Shown here: one piece after another, positions 36,261 to 45,665 of the stretch | Numbering within the stretch: the first letter of the stretch is position 1 | Layout: each line of letters starts with the position of its first letter | Assembly: GCA_964513655.1 (NCBI GenBank) | Contig: CAZENQ010000007.1 | Location: forward strand, 3,491 to 67,490 | DNA from: G020350405 sp964513655 | GTDB lineage: Bacteria > Planctomycetota > Phycisphaerae > Sedimentisphaerales > Anaerobacaceae | Direction: 5' to 3' | DNA length: 64,000 bases | Notes under the pieces: model-generated | Told to the model about the DNA's origin: nothing | Databases searched by the model: none | The model's input: only the letters and a program-made list of their open reading frames with translations | Made by a program: the position numbers and the translations under genes

Positions 36261-39149
36261 TCAAGGTGATTTTACAAAGAGTCTCTCAATCACTTCGATC
36301 TCCACCGTTGAGGCCGGGTGGAACTGGTCACTATTAATATACTTCAGTAGGCTGTGCAGCATTTGCCGAGCTACCGGCCGACCGTCAAGATTACTCCGCA
36401 GGTCAATACTGCAAACAAGCAGCTTCCCGCCAGCGACTTCGGCCTCAAAAATCAATCCGAGCCTGCGATTGGTGCTCCAGTCATCGATTACCTGGACAAT
36501 CGGCCGCAATTCGACCGGCAAGTCATTTAGAATCATGCTCTGCGATTTAGTCACTAAGTCCCACCACTGCCAATTGCTGTGATATTCAGTAGGGAAATCC
36601 GTTAGTGCCGGATGTGCAGGGTCGCAGAGAATACCTAACGTATGAGGAGCCTGCCTGCTTGTCCATGCAGTGTTCCAGAATATCGACGTAAAGCCTGCGG
36701 GAATCTTGCCGTACCTGTCACCCTTAATGCTATCGGGCCCGGGCATCAGCATCACTTTGCCGCCAGCCTTCAAGGCATCCAGAGCTTTCTCATTTAATTC
36801 GTCGGTAATTACAATGCCTTGGGCTACTGTAGTATCCACATCTTTAGGATAGACCCAGAAGTCCCAATCATTTGAGAAAGGCGCTCCCATAATCGAAACC
36901 GTAAGAACCATTTTCTTTGCGGTGGCTACACTGGCCAATGGCAGAGTGATCCTGCCTAATTCGGTGCCGTTACCCAAGGGAATCGCCCCTCCAGGAAGTT
37001 CACCCCACACAATCTTCCTACCTTCGCTATCGCTAACGCTCCAGAACGGTACTGCCTTTTCAATAGGCGCCGCCCCAAAATGAGCAACTTCAATATTTGC
37101 ACGGAACGTCTCGTCAGAAGTCCAAACGCGCTTCTCCATTCGCGCAAGAGGCACCGTTTCACATGCGAATCGGTGATATTCCTCCGGCGTGACATAGCCC
37201 TTGGAATCCCAGAAGGCATCCAGCACCCCCACCAGCGCGGTACCCTGGCCCGGAAAATCATGAAGGTCCAGAAGCTGAAAACCTCCAAAGCCGGGCGTGC
37301 GAAGTGAAGACTCGATTTCCTCCTTATAGCAAAGCGTTTGCAGCTTGCCCGAGGCCATCAGAAAATCATGGGCCTGGTCAAGCATGTCGTTCTCCTCAAG
37401 ACTTTTTCGGAAGATTTCAAAATTGTAGGCACGTGTTACGCCGGTATACTTTCTTATCTCCTCGAAGTTAGGATAGACACACCACTGTCCAATCTCGTGA
37501 CTGACAACGGGGACGTCATACTTACTGATAATATCACGATAGTCAGTAACAGTTTCGGGCGGCCTTGAGTTCAGACGACAGCTCAGATTGGCCTCCCAGT
37601 AATGAATTCGCGGATGGAAATCATTCTGGTACTGATTTTCTGGTGCAATTGCCCAGCCGGCAGCAGTTGTGTATAATCGGCGAGGGTCCTTAGCCTTCCA
37701 GTATTTTACCAGAGAGGTAAGATATTTTATGTGGTTCTTGCCTGCGGGCTCATTACCATAAGCAAGCATACAAAACGATGGATGGTTGCCATAAGCCTTG
37801 AGAATACGCTCGCTCTCGCTGTAGATAAATCCGTCGATACTCTTGCCGTCGCCGAGCGTAGAGCCCTGATTGGCCCAGGACCCGCATTCAACTTGAAACA
37901 TAAATCCCAACTGGTCGGCTGCAGCAAAGGCAGCCTCCGGCGGACACCATGAATGAAAACGAAAATGGTTCAGCCCGTGTGCCTTTGCACGCCCGACCAT
38001 CCGCAGCCAACCCTTCACATCCATATGAGGATATCCGGTCAGTGGAAAGATAGAGCATTCCAGCGTACCGCGCAGAAACCTCTTTCGTCCATTGATGGTA
38101 AACTGCGTGCCGCTGGTTGCAAACTCCCGCATGCCAAACTCGACGCTCTTGCTGCCCGCGTACTTGCCCGCCTCGATTGAAGCTGTCATCTGATAAACGT
38201 TCGGTGCAAATTCATCCCATAGCAATACGTCATTACCCATGTCGTATTGCGCCTCAATAGTAGTATATGGCAGGGAAGCTGCAAAAAGCATCCTTTTGGC
38301 GGCGGGCTTATGCTGCTGCTTGGCACCGGCGGCCTGCGCGGTAAGAGTCAGAATACCTTCAACTTTCTCTTCCGTTGTGTTGCGAAGGGTCACAAGCACT
38401 TTCGCGGTTTTGCTCTGCACATCCGGATAAACCTGCAAATCCTCTATCCATACCGGGTCTTTGGCCCGCAGTTCCATTTTGCCCACTATCCCGTTCCAGT
38501 TGGTCTGTGTATGGTCGGAGATACTATGCGAGTTGACTCCCACTTCGATTTTTATGGTATTATCGACGCGAATCGCCAGGCGGTGTTTGCCGGGGCTCAA
38601 ACTGCCAAGGTCATATTCGTGCGGCGTGCTCAGACTGTTTCGCATCCCGATTTCTTTACCGTCCACCCACAGCTTCGTTTCCCAATGGGCCCGTTCGAGA
38701 AAGAGTATGACCCTCTTACCTCGCCAGGACTCGGGAATATCCACCGTTTTTTGATACCATGCGGCGCCGACGTAGTGCTTCAACGGCGTCAGCCAGAACG
38801 GAACCTTAACGTTGCCCGGCTGTCTGTACTTCTCATACCTTTTCTCCGTGTACCAGGACCTGTCAACTATATCTCCGGTCCACTCTGTCTCGACTGAAAT
38901 ATCATCCCCAAAGCCGCCCTCAACAGTCGAACCCGGAAGCTTGATTCGCAAAGGTAAATCCTTGTCAAACCACTTATCTTCTTCACCAACGTCCTTTGGG
39001 TCCAGTTGAAAGCCCCATTCGCCCGCAAGGGAAACCCTCATCTCCGGGACAAAAGTTGCTCCTTCCATTCTTGCTTCCTGCTCACAAGCTGTGACGCAAA
39101 ACAAAAAGAGCGTTAATGTAATCCACCTAAGAATCCTGACCCGTTCCAT
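36261..39149 (-). CDS. Large lipoprotein glycoside hydrolase family 2
   Basis: 962 residues from ATG 39149 with AAAGGAG six bases upstream. Lipobox VTAC (Cys22) predicts an outer-surface lipoprotein. A GH2 sugar-binding domain (~35-260), Ig-like domain (~265-365) and TIM barrel (~370-690) are followed by extra C-terminal domains. The probable acid/base Glu is in LAYGNEPAGKNH and the nucleophile in VVSHEIGQWCVYP. The C-terminal 270 residues resemble the glutamine-amidotransferase-like or accessory part seen in large beta-galactosidase-like enzymes. It lies 48 bases after the pyrophosphorylase gene. Confidence 0.88.
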   Translation of the reverse strand: MERVRILRWITLTLFLFCVTACEQEARMEGATFVPEMRVSLAGEWGFQLDPKDVGEEDKWFDKDLPLRIKLPGSTVEGGFGDDISVETEWTGDIVDRSWYTEKRYEKYRQPGNVKVPFWLTPLKHYVGAAWYQKTVDIPESWRGKRVILFLERAHWETKLWVDGKEIGMRNSLSTPHEYDLGSLSPGKHRLAIRVDNTIKIEVGVNSHSISDHTQTNWNGIVGKMELRAKDPVWIEDLQVYPDVQSKTAKVLVTLRNTTEEKVEGILTLTAQAAGAKQQHKPAAKRMLFAASLPYTTIEAQYDMGNDVLLWDEFAPNVYQMTASIEAGKYAGSKSVEFGMREFATSGTQFTINGRKRFLRGTLECSIFPLTGYPHMDVKGWLRMVGRAKAHGLNHFRFHSWCPPEAAFAAADQLGFMFQVECGSWANQGSTLGDGKSIDGFIYSESERILKAYGNHPSFCMLAYGNEPAGKNHIKYLTSLVKYWKAKDPRRLYTTAAGWAIAPENQYQNDFHPRIHYWEANLSCRLNSRPPETVTDYRDIISKYDVPVVSHEIGQWCVYPNFEEIRKYTGVTRAYNFEIFRKSLEENDMLDQAHDFLMASGKLQTLCYKEEIESSLRTPGFGGFQLLDLHDFPGQGTALVGVLDAFWDSKGYVTPEEYHRFACETVPLARMEKRVWTSDETFRANIEVAHFGAAPIEKAVPFWSVSDSEGRKIVWGELPGGAIPLGNGTELGRITLPLASVATAKKMVLTVSIMGAPFSNDWDFWVYPKDVDTTVAQGIVITDELNEKALDALKAGGKVMLMPGPDSIKGDRYGKIPAGFTSIFWNTAWTSRQAPHTLGILCDPAHPALTDFPTEYHSNWQWWDLVTKSQSMILNDLPVELRPIVQVIDDWSTNRRLGLIFEAEVAGGKLLVCSIDLRSNLDGRPVARQMLHSLLKYINSDQFHPASTVEIEVIERLFVKSP

Positions 39150-39197
39150 ACGAATCTCCTTTCCAACCTGTCGTCGTTGTGTCAAAAAGCTATTCTA

Positions 39198-40619
39198 TCA
39201 GCCCAAGTATAGCTTATCCCCGGGCTTGATTTTAGGTATCTGGTCTACTTTGGCTTTGACATCGTCTCCTTCTAACGCAAAGCTCGGAGCAATTTCAATC
39301 AGGCAGTCAACCGAGCCATCCTGCTTTCTCGGCACCGCTACACCTGCCGACTCAAGCCAGGCCGCCGCCCGGGAAACCATCATCTCTCTTGCGCTCTCGG
39401 CACTGTCAATGCCCGTCCGATTTTTGACCGGGGCAAACTCTTGGCTTCTCTCCGTCTCCAAAATTATCGACCTCGAAGCCAACGGCAAAGCGTCAAAAAC
39501 AAAGCTCTCCAGCTTTACACCGTTTGGCTCAGCAGGTTCGACGCGTTTCCCCTCCGCATCGATATACGGAATCTTCTTAACCGCTCTATGCAGCCGCAAA
39601 GCAAAACCTTCGCTGTTTAATCTTTCAACGAAACTGCGATTTATAACGTGAATGGCGATACTGCCAAGTTCAAAAACCAAAGAACCATCGGGACCTCGCT
39701 TCTCCGCCAGTTCGTCTGGCAAGTCGCTGTATTCGATAACGGTCACCCTGCCGTCAACCAGACAGAAATTGCCGATTCTTTCCTTCGGCTCGGCCTTTAC
39801 CAGGGCCTTTGACGACATCTCGGCCTCATCAAGGGCATGCAGGCCGACAAACAGCGGGTCGAAAATATTTATCAGGGGGTTATCAACCTGCCAATAGCTT
39901 ATGAACTCCACGCCGCGTTTCTTCATATCTGCAATTGCGCCGCTTTTATAAAGGGCCTTTAGGCTGCCACCGTGTCCGTCGGGCGAGCAGCTTATCCTGC
40001 CCTTATCAGCCAAAAGAATTTTGCCATCGAAACTAAAATTGGGCAGCGTCCCCTGTTGAAATATAAAGACGTCGCTCTCGTCCATGCCATAATAATCATT
40101 TGAGCGAAAGACTTCTTGCGTCTCGGCGTGGTTCAGAGGGCTGGTCATAATATACCAGGGGCAGTGCGTCTGGTACCTTTTCGAAACTGCCGCCACCATT
40201 TCCGCAAAAATCCGGAACAGTGTCTTGTTTTTAACAGAGCTGATGGGAAAACCTCCCTTCGGCCCGTCAAATCCGAGCCTCGTCCCCTGCCCACCGGCGA
40301 CCACGAAGCCCGCCACCTTGCCCGCCGATATCAGCTCCTCGCCTAAATGCCTGGCTTCAGTGTACTTGCGCGCCATATCGCCATCAGGCGGCTCCAGACT
40401 GTAACACCAGGCAGGGCTAAAATCTCCAGGTACCACGACAGAAGGGGGTTTTTTAACGCAATTTGACACCCAATCGGCCATTTGCGAAAAATCAAGCTGC
40501 TCTATTTGCGCAAGCAAATCCCGCCTTTGGGCAGCATCCAAGTGCTCCCAAAACGCCAAAAGATGGCCCTGATTGTGCCTCTCAACAAGCCTTGTTATGT
40601 TCTCAAACGTCTTTTCCAA
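39198..40619 (-). CDS. UDP-N-acetylhexosamine pyrophosphorylase-like protein
   Basis: 473 residues from TTG 40619. It is a UDPGP-family nucleotidyltransferase of the eukaryotic UAP type, not the bacterial GlmU type. The nucleotide-binding loop is VVAGGQGTRLGFDGPKGG (~107-123). Other blocks are MTSPLNHAETQEVF, FIFQQGTLPNFSFDGKILL, SPDGHGGSLKAL and FISYWQVDNPL. It should make UDP-GlcNAc or a related UDP-sugar from UTP. It is the first gene of the minus-strand set running to 31.6 kb. Confidence 0.9.
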   Translation of the reverse strand: MEKTFENITRLVERHNQGHLLAFWEHLDAAQRRDLLAQIEQLDFSQMADWVSNCVKKPPSVVVPGDFSPAWCYSLEPPDGDMARKYTEARHLGEELISAGKVAGFVVAGGQGTRLGFDGPKGGFPISSVKNKTLFRIFAEMVAAVSKRYQTHCPWYIMTSPLNHAETQEVFRSNDYYGMDESDVFIFQQGTLPNFSFDGKILLADKGRISCSPDGHGGSLKALYKSGAIADMKKRGVEFISYWQVDNPLINIFDPLFVGLHALDEAEMSSKALVKAEPKERIGNFCLVDGRVTVIEYSDLPDELAEKRGPDGSLVFELGSIAIHVINRSFVERLNSEGFALRLHRAVKKIPYIDAEGKRVEPAEPNGVKLESFVFDALPLASRSIILETERSQEFAPVKNRTGIDSAESAREMMVSRAAAWLESAGVAVPRKQDGSVDCLIEIAPSFALEGDDVKAKVDQIPKIKPGDKLYLG

Positions 40620-41162
40620 TACTCATATCCGCGATTCTAAGCCCGAAAACCCAGATATTAAGCAAACTTCAAAAAAATTCAAGAAACTTAGCAAAATTTA
40701 CCGAATTTTACTTGACAGAAAGCACACTTTGTGTTACCGTTTATTTAGAGATAGGTAGGTTTGAAGAAGCTTTTTATACTTTAGTCGTCATTATCATACT
40801 TACCCACTATTTCATATCCCAGACCCGCCTATCCAAAAGGACGACGCTTTTTAGTTCAGTTTTGCTAACTTTGAGCCGACAACTGCCCTGAATTCAGGGA
40901 AAACTAAGTGGATGAACCTTATACTGGCAAAAAACTCAAATTGATGAATTTAAACCAGTTGTTCTTAGGCAAAATAAATAGGAAATGAAGGAGATTCGCT
41001 CAAAAACCGTATTTTTAAGGTTCTATGAGGCAGGGGCACCACCTTGCGGTTTACCGCAAAATGGGGCTCAATAGTCAGCTGCACTCATTTATCAAAAATA
41101 CCCCAAGCGGGCTTAAGAGCGGCTGGAGCCGCGAATCTCGAAAACACTAAAGGAGAAAAATC
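40620..41162. other. Divergent intergenic region with structured leader
   Basis: 543 bases. The last 180 before the pseudopilin gene hold two clean hairpins, TTGCGGT-TT-ACCGCAA (41044-41059) and GCGGC-TGGA-GCCGC (41119-41132), and then AAAGGAG. A palindrome CCCTGAATTCAGGG lies at 40886-40899. A TTGACA at 40712 has only a weak -10. A 29-codon frame (ATG 40985) overlaps the first hairpin. It looks like a structured 5' leader, family not recognised. Confidence 0.5.
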
Positions 41163-42152
41163 ATGAAAAGAAGAGCTTTTACATTAGTTGAGCTGTTGGT
41201 CGTAATCGCGATCATAGCGCTGCTCATGGGCGTCTTGATGCCTGCTCTGGCAAAAGTAAGGCAGATCGCCTATCGAATGGTCTGCGGGACGAACCTCTCC
41301 GGCATCGGCAAGGCAATGCTTATCTACACCAACGATAACGAGGAGGAATATCCAAAGGCAGGTTGGCCAAGTAGCAGTTGGAGCAAGGAAGGCGAGTTAC
41401 TGAGCTGGGCTGATCAGAGTGGAAGACACTATGGCAAGCCAGGCTCCGACGTAACAATCACGGCCAGCTTCTATCTCCTGGTAAGGTATGCCGACGTGAC
41501 ATGCAAACAGTTTGTTTGCAAGGGCGACATCGGGACAAAGGCATTTAAACTGTCTGATGTGAATCCGGGGATTCTCGACCCGGAAGTTGACGACGTTACT
41601 ATGGTGTGGGACTTCGGCCAGAGGGATGACATGAAAAGCCTCTTCGTTGCGGGCCAGTACTGTTCCTACTCCTATCATATGCCTTATTATCATCCTACTA
41701 CAGACGAACCGGGCTTTCCTCTCGGTCCGGGAAGTAACCCTGCCAGCCCTCTTTGTGCGGACAGAAACCCTTACCTGGACAAGAATGCTTGGCCTTATCT
41801 CGAGGGCCAAGACTGTAAAGGCGACGCGCACGAAGATGCACCAACATGGCATACGACCGACCAGTATTACTACGACCCACACAAGACCGGTAACTCAGCA
41901 CCCCACCAGCGTGAAGGCCAGAATGTCCTGTTCAATGACGGCCATGTGCTATTTGCAAAGTACCCCAACGTCGGCCTCACCAATGATAATATCTGGAAGA
42001 ACTGGGAGAGTACTGATGCGCCGGATCGCCCCGAAGTATGGGAGGTTGACCCGACGCCATACTGCACGGATCTCGATGAACCCGGAAAGCAGGGACCTGA
42101 GGGTAAAAGAGACGCCTTCTTAGTGAATGAGCTGAACAAAGCCGTTAATTAA
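41163..42152 (+). CDS. Type II secretion/pilin-like protein with H-x9-DG motif
   Basis: 329 residues. The N terminus, RRAFTLVELLVVIAIIALL, is a classic prepilin cleavage and methylation site, so PilD-type peptidase should cut before Phe6. The body is the DUF1559-like or GspG-like planctomycete pseudopilin, and near the C terminus is the family's H-x9-DG sign (HQREGQNVLFNDGHVLF). Such proteins are numerous in planctomycetes and form surface or secretion filaments. AAAGGAG is seven bases before ATG. A strong terminator follows, so it is transcribed alone. Confidence 0.92.
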   Translation: MKRRAFTLVELLVVIAIIALLMGVLMPALAKVRQIAYRMVCGTNLSGIGKAMLIYTNDNEEEYPKAGWPSSSWSKEGELLSWADQSGRHYGKPGSDVTITASFYLLVRYADVTCKQFVCKGDIGTKAFKLSDVNPGILDPEVDDVTMVWDFGQRDDMKSLFVAGQYCSYSYHMPYYHPTTDEPGFPLGPGSNPASPLCADRNPYLDKNAWPYLEGQDCKGDAHEDAPTWHTTDQYYYDPHKTGNSAPHQREGQNVLFNDGHVLFAKYPNVGLTNDNIWKNWESTDAPDRPEVWEVDPTPYCTDLDEPGKQGPEGKRDAFLVNELNKAVN

Positions 42153-42174
42153 TATTTTTAGTTGGCTCATCTAC

Positions 42175-42216
42175 AAGCGGCCTTGTGCAATCGTGCATAA
42201 GGCCGCTTTTCTTTCT
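42175..42216 (+). terminator. Strong rho-independent terminator after the pseudopilin gene
   Basis: AAGCGGCCTT (42175-42184) pairs with AAGGCCGCTT (42199-42208), and GTGCA/TGCAT extends the stem (one G-U) to a four-base ATCG loop. A T-rich tail (TTTTCTTTCTT) follows. Confidence 0.9.
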
Positions 42217-42348
42217 TCAATTTTGGCCCCTCAGCAGCAAATCCGCTCAAGGGTATCCTTACAAAATCACAAAACATGCCCGAATCAGATTTGTTTTCGC
42301 CGGACATTTATGTTAGATTGTGTGCCTTGATTTTCAGGAAGTGCAAAA

Positions 42349-44316
42349 TTGGGACAGACGCTTATCCATAAGATACTTTCCGACCACCGCCTTGAAGGCA
42401 AAATCGCCGCCGGTGAGGAAATTGGTATTCGGATTGACCAGACGCTCACCCAGGATGCCACGGGAACAACAGCCTTTCTGCTGTTTGAAGCAATGGGCCT
42501 CGGCCGAGCTAAAACACAGCTCTCGGTCAGCTACGTCGACCACAACATGAGTCAGTTCGGCCCGGAGAACCACAACGACCATTTGTATCTCCAAACTGTG
42601 GCCGCCAGGTCAGGGGTTTATCATTCCAGAGCGGGCAACGGCATCTGTCATCAGGTCCATCTTGAGCGCTTCGCAAAGTCGGGCACAACACTTCTGGGCA
42701 GCGATTCACACACACCAACCTGTGGCGGGATTGCTGCGCTCGCCATCGGAGCCGGCGGGCTCGACGTCGCCGCGGCTATGGCAGGCGCCCCATTCTACTT
42801 GAAATGCCCGAAAGTCCTCGGTGTCAAACTGACCGGAAAATTGAACGACTGGGTGGCCGCCAAAGACGTTATCCTTAAACTGCTCAGCCGGCTTTCCACA
42901 AAGGGAAATGTCGGCTGGGCAATCGAATACTTCGGCCAGGGCACCTCAACACTATCTGTGCCCCAGCGGGCCACAATAACAAACATGGGAGCCGAACTTG
43001 GAGTAACTACAAGTATCTTTCCCAGCGACGAGCAGAGCAGAAAATTCCTCACCGCCCAGAAACGTCAAAAAGACCACAAGCCGTTGGCCGCTGACCCGGA
43101 CGCTGAATACGACCGTATCATAGAAATAAATCTGTCCGAGCTTGTGCCTACGGCCGCCTGCCCGTCCTCGCCGGATAATGTCAAAACTGTCGCCGAAATC
43201 GCAGGCACCCAAACAGGACAAGTACTCATCGGCAGCTGCACAAACTCCAGCTTCGCCGATTTAATGATGGTAGCAAAGGTATTAAAGGCCGGACGCACAA
43301 ATAACATGGTCGAATTTGCAGTCGCCCCCGGCAGCAGAGAAGTCTTAAATATGCTGGCAGCAAATGGAGCGTTGGCCGATATGATTTCTGCCGGTGCCCG
43401 CATTCTCGAATCCGGCTGTGGCCCCTGCATCGGCCAGGGCCTTTCACCGGCTGACGGTGTAGTGAGTCTGCGAACGTTTAACAGAAACTTCCCCGGCCGA
43501 AGCGGAACAAGCCCAGATTTGGTCTATCTGGTCAGCCCCGAAACAGCCGTCGCCTCCGTCCTCACCGGAAAAATCACCGACCCGCGCGACTTGCCGAAAT
43601 TGCTGTCAATCCAATACCCAAAAATCGACTCACCCGACCAATTCGCCATCGATGATAGTATGATAGAAAAACCCCTGAGCGAGGCCGAGGCCGCGAAGGT
43701 CCAGGTTCTCCGTCCTGCTACGATTGTTGTACCCGAAATGCCGCCGCCGCTGCCGAAAAAACTGCAGGCAAAAGTGTTGATTAAATGTGGCGACAAGATA
43801 ACCACCGACCATATTATGCCGGCCGGTCCGTTCCTGAAACTACGTTCGAATGTCCCGGAATACGCAAAGGTCGTCTTCAACTGCTTCAACGAACAGGATA
43901 AACCCACACTTGCACAGCGAGCCCTCGAACTAAAGCAAAAGGCAATCGCTGGCGTAATCATAGCGGGCCAAAGCTACGGACAGGGTTCATCAAGAGAACA
44001 CGCCGCACTCTGCCCGATGTACCTCGGCGTCCGGGCCGTAATTGCAAAAAGCATCGAGCGAATCCACAGGGCAAACCTGATTAACTTCTGCATCGTGCCC
44101 ATAGAATTCGCCGACCCGGCCGACTACGACAAAATCGAAACAGACGACCAGCTGCAAATCGACGGTCTGCTCGAAGCCATAGAGCATAGCGACCAGGTCA
44201 AGATTATAGACAAAACCGGCTCATTTGAATTTGCCGGCAAGCTGGCCCTTTCCGACAGGGAAAGACAAATCCTGCTCTCAGCCGGATTGCTGAATTACAC
44301 GCAAAAAAACCAATGA
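42349..44316 (+). CDS. Aconitate hydratase (single-chain, putative-aconitase type)
   Basis: 655 residues from TTG 42349 (AGGAA upstream). It isomerises citrate and isocitrate with a 4Fe-4S cluster. Cluster-binding parts are LLGSDSHTPTCGGIAALAIG, then IGSCTNSSFADL and ESGCGPCIGQGLSPADGVV. The swivelling C-terminal domain has DKITTDHIMPAG and GQSYGQGSSREHAALCP. The length matches the compact bacterial form rather than AcnA. The stop overlaps the next gene's start by four bases. Confidence 0.92.
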   Translation: MGQTLIHKILSDHRLEGKIAAGEEIGIRIDQTLTQDATGTTAFLLFEAMGLGRAKTQLSVSYVDHNMSQFGPENHNDHLYLQTVAARSGVYHSRAGNGICHQVHLERFAKSGTTLLGSDSHTPTCGGIAALAIGAGGLDVAAAMAGAPFYLKCPKVLGVKLTGKLNDWVAAKDVILKLLSRLSTKGNVGWAIEYFGQGTSTLSVPQRATITNMGAELGVTTSIFPSDEQSRKFLTAQKRQKDHKPLAADPDAEYDRIIEINLSELVPTAACPSSPDNVKTVAEIAGTQTGQVLIGSCTNSSFADLMMVAKVLKAGRTNNMVEFAVAPGSREVLNMLAANGALADMISAGARILESGCGPCIGQGLSPADGVVSLRTFNRNFPGRSGTSPDLVYLVSPETAVASVLTGKITDPRDLPKLLSIQYPKIDSPDQFAIDDSMIEKPLSEAEAAKVQVLRPATIVVPEMPPPLPKKLQAKVLIKCGDKITTDHIMPAGPFLKLRSNVPEYAKVVFNCFNEQDKPTLAQRALELKQKAIAGVIIAGQSYGQGSSREHAALCPMYLGVRAVIAKSIERIHRANLINFCIVPIEFADPADYDKIETDDQLQIDGLLEAIEHSDQVKIIDKTGSFEFAGKLALSDRERQILLSAGLLNYTQKNQ

Positions 44317-44843
44317 GTGAGAAAACAATAACTATCTTTGGCACGGCTAAAGCAGAACTAGGCGACACGGCTTATGCACTGGCCTACACAGCAGGCAAAC
44401 TGCTGGCACAGGCAGGGTTCACCATCGCCAACGGTGGATATGGCGGAACAATGCTGGCTGCGGCAAAAGCAGCATCTGAGGCCGGCGGCGAAATCATCGG
44501 CGTTACCTGCTCCGCTTTTAAGCAAAGCACGCCTAACCAATACATCACTCGCGAAATCGTTACCAATTCGCTCGATGAAAGGCTCGATAAACTGATAAAA
44601 CTCGGGCAGGCCTATGTCGTGCTGCCCGGCGGAACAGGAACACTGCTCGAATTGGCAAAGGTCTGGGAATTAAAGAACAAAGGCTTTCTCCCCCCGGACA
44701 AACCCATTATACTTGTAGGCAGATTCTGGAAGCCTCTGGTTGATTTGGTGGCAACCGACGACCCTGACACCGCCCATTGCGTACACCAGGCTGACGACCC
44801 CCAGCAGCTCCCAGACATCCTGACAAAATCTATTCACTGTTAG
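44313..44843 (+). CDS. LOG-family protein (nucleoside-monophosphate phosphoribohydrolase-like)
   Basis: 176 residues. The Rossmann-type fold has GGYGGTMLAAAKAASEAGGE and the signature PGGTGTLLELAKVWE (~105-119), as in LOG or lysine-decarboxylase-annotated proteins. Family members cleave AMP-type cytokinin nucleotides to base and ribose phosphate, but the bacterial role is often unknown. Start ATG 44313 overlaps the aconitase stop (ATGA), so it is translationally coupled to it. Confidence 0.88.
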   Translation: MSEKTITIFGTAKAELGDTAYALAYTAGKLLAQAGFTIANGGYGGTMLAAAKAASEAGGEIIGVTCSAFKQSTPNQYITREIVTNSLDERLDKLIKLGQAYVVLPGGTGTLLELAKVWELKNKGFLPPDKPIILVGRFWKPLVDLVATDDPDTAHCVHQADDPQQLPDILTKSIHC

Positions 44844-44858
44844 ATAGGTACACCGGCA

Positions 44859-45653
44859 ATGAGCAGCAAATTGACGGTTCTGACTGTTGTGTTTCTCGCA
44901 ACCTGCGCTACTCTCGGCGCAGATGCAGCTCGTAAAACCACCCTGCGCGACGGCTTCGTCCTGGCCGGCGTTGATGGCAAAGTGACCCGCTCCGAAAATA
45001 AGTGGTTCCTCGAACTCGATTCAGACGTAACCGACGATACAACCATCCTCAAAACCCGAACCAGCCTGCAGCTGCTGCCGTCAATGACATTGGAGAAGTT
45101 GGCAGCCGATATCAAAGAACGCTCTAATACAAACTACAGACTCTGGGCCAGGGTCACAAAATACAAGGACGAAAATTTCATATTCCCCGTTTACTTCTTG
45201 CCCCTCAGCAAAGTCGAACAGCAAAAACCCGCTGAACCCAACGAACCACAACCGCAGCAATCTAAACTAACCATCAACGAACCAAATGACAAACTGGCTA
45301 TACCCGAAGAAATAATAGCTAGACTCTCAACCAAAAAAATCCTCCGCACTGAGCAGCTCAGACCGCCACTGGAACTAAAACAGGATTCCATCATAGCAGA
45401 CAGAACCGGTTTCATCCGTGACTCCGGGCCCGATGCCAGCTTTGTCCTTGACGCCCTCGGCCGAAATGTCCAGCAGCTCTCATTCAGACTGCTCCCGTGC
45501 CAGGTACTCGAACTCGCTCAGCAAAAACAGGCCGCAAGCCCCGACTCCATCAGATTCAAAATCGCAGCAATCGTAACAAAATACAAAGACCAGCACTACC
45601 TGCTGTTCCAGCGCGCAACAAGAATCTACAGCCACCAAAACTTCTCAAGATAA
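44859..45653 (+). CDS. Exported protein of unknown function with internal duplication
   Basis: 264 residues with a signal peptide (~1-23). The two halves are repeats: SLQLLPSMTLEKL then ARVTKYKDENFIFPVY (first half), and SFRLLPCQVLELA then AAIVTKYKDQHYLLFQ (second half). VTKYKD is identical in both. Between them is a Pro-rich linker (EQQKPAEPNEPQPQQ) at ~125-140. The repeated beta pattern suggests two small barrels, but I do not know a family. It lies 15 bases after the LOG gene and 12 before hisD, so it is probably in one operon. Confidence 0.75.
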   Translation: MSSKLTVLTVVFLATCATLGADAARKTTLRDGFVLAGVDGKVTRSENKWFLELDSDVTDDTTILKTRTSLQLLPSMTLEKLAADIKERSNTNYRLWARVTKYKDENFIFPVYFLPLSKVEQQKPAEPNEPQPQQSKLTINEPNDKLAIPEEIIARLSTKKILRTEQLRPPLELKQDSIIADRTGFIRDSGPDASFVLDALGRNVQQLSFRLLPCQVLELAQQKQAASPDSIRFKIAAIVTKYKDQHYLLFQRATRIYSHQNFSR

Positions 45654-45665
45654 AAGGACAACCCA

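Noticed and set aside
40980..41162. Cyclic-di-GMP riboswitch before the pseudopilin gene
   Set aside because: The characteristic conserved core and tetraloop-receptor pieces are missing, so only an unnamed structured leader is claimed.
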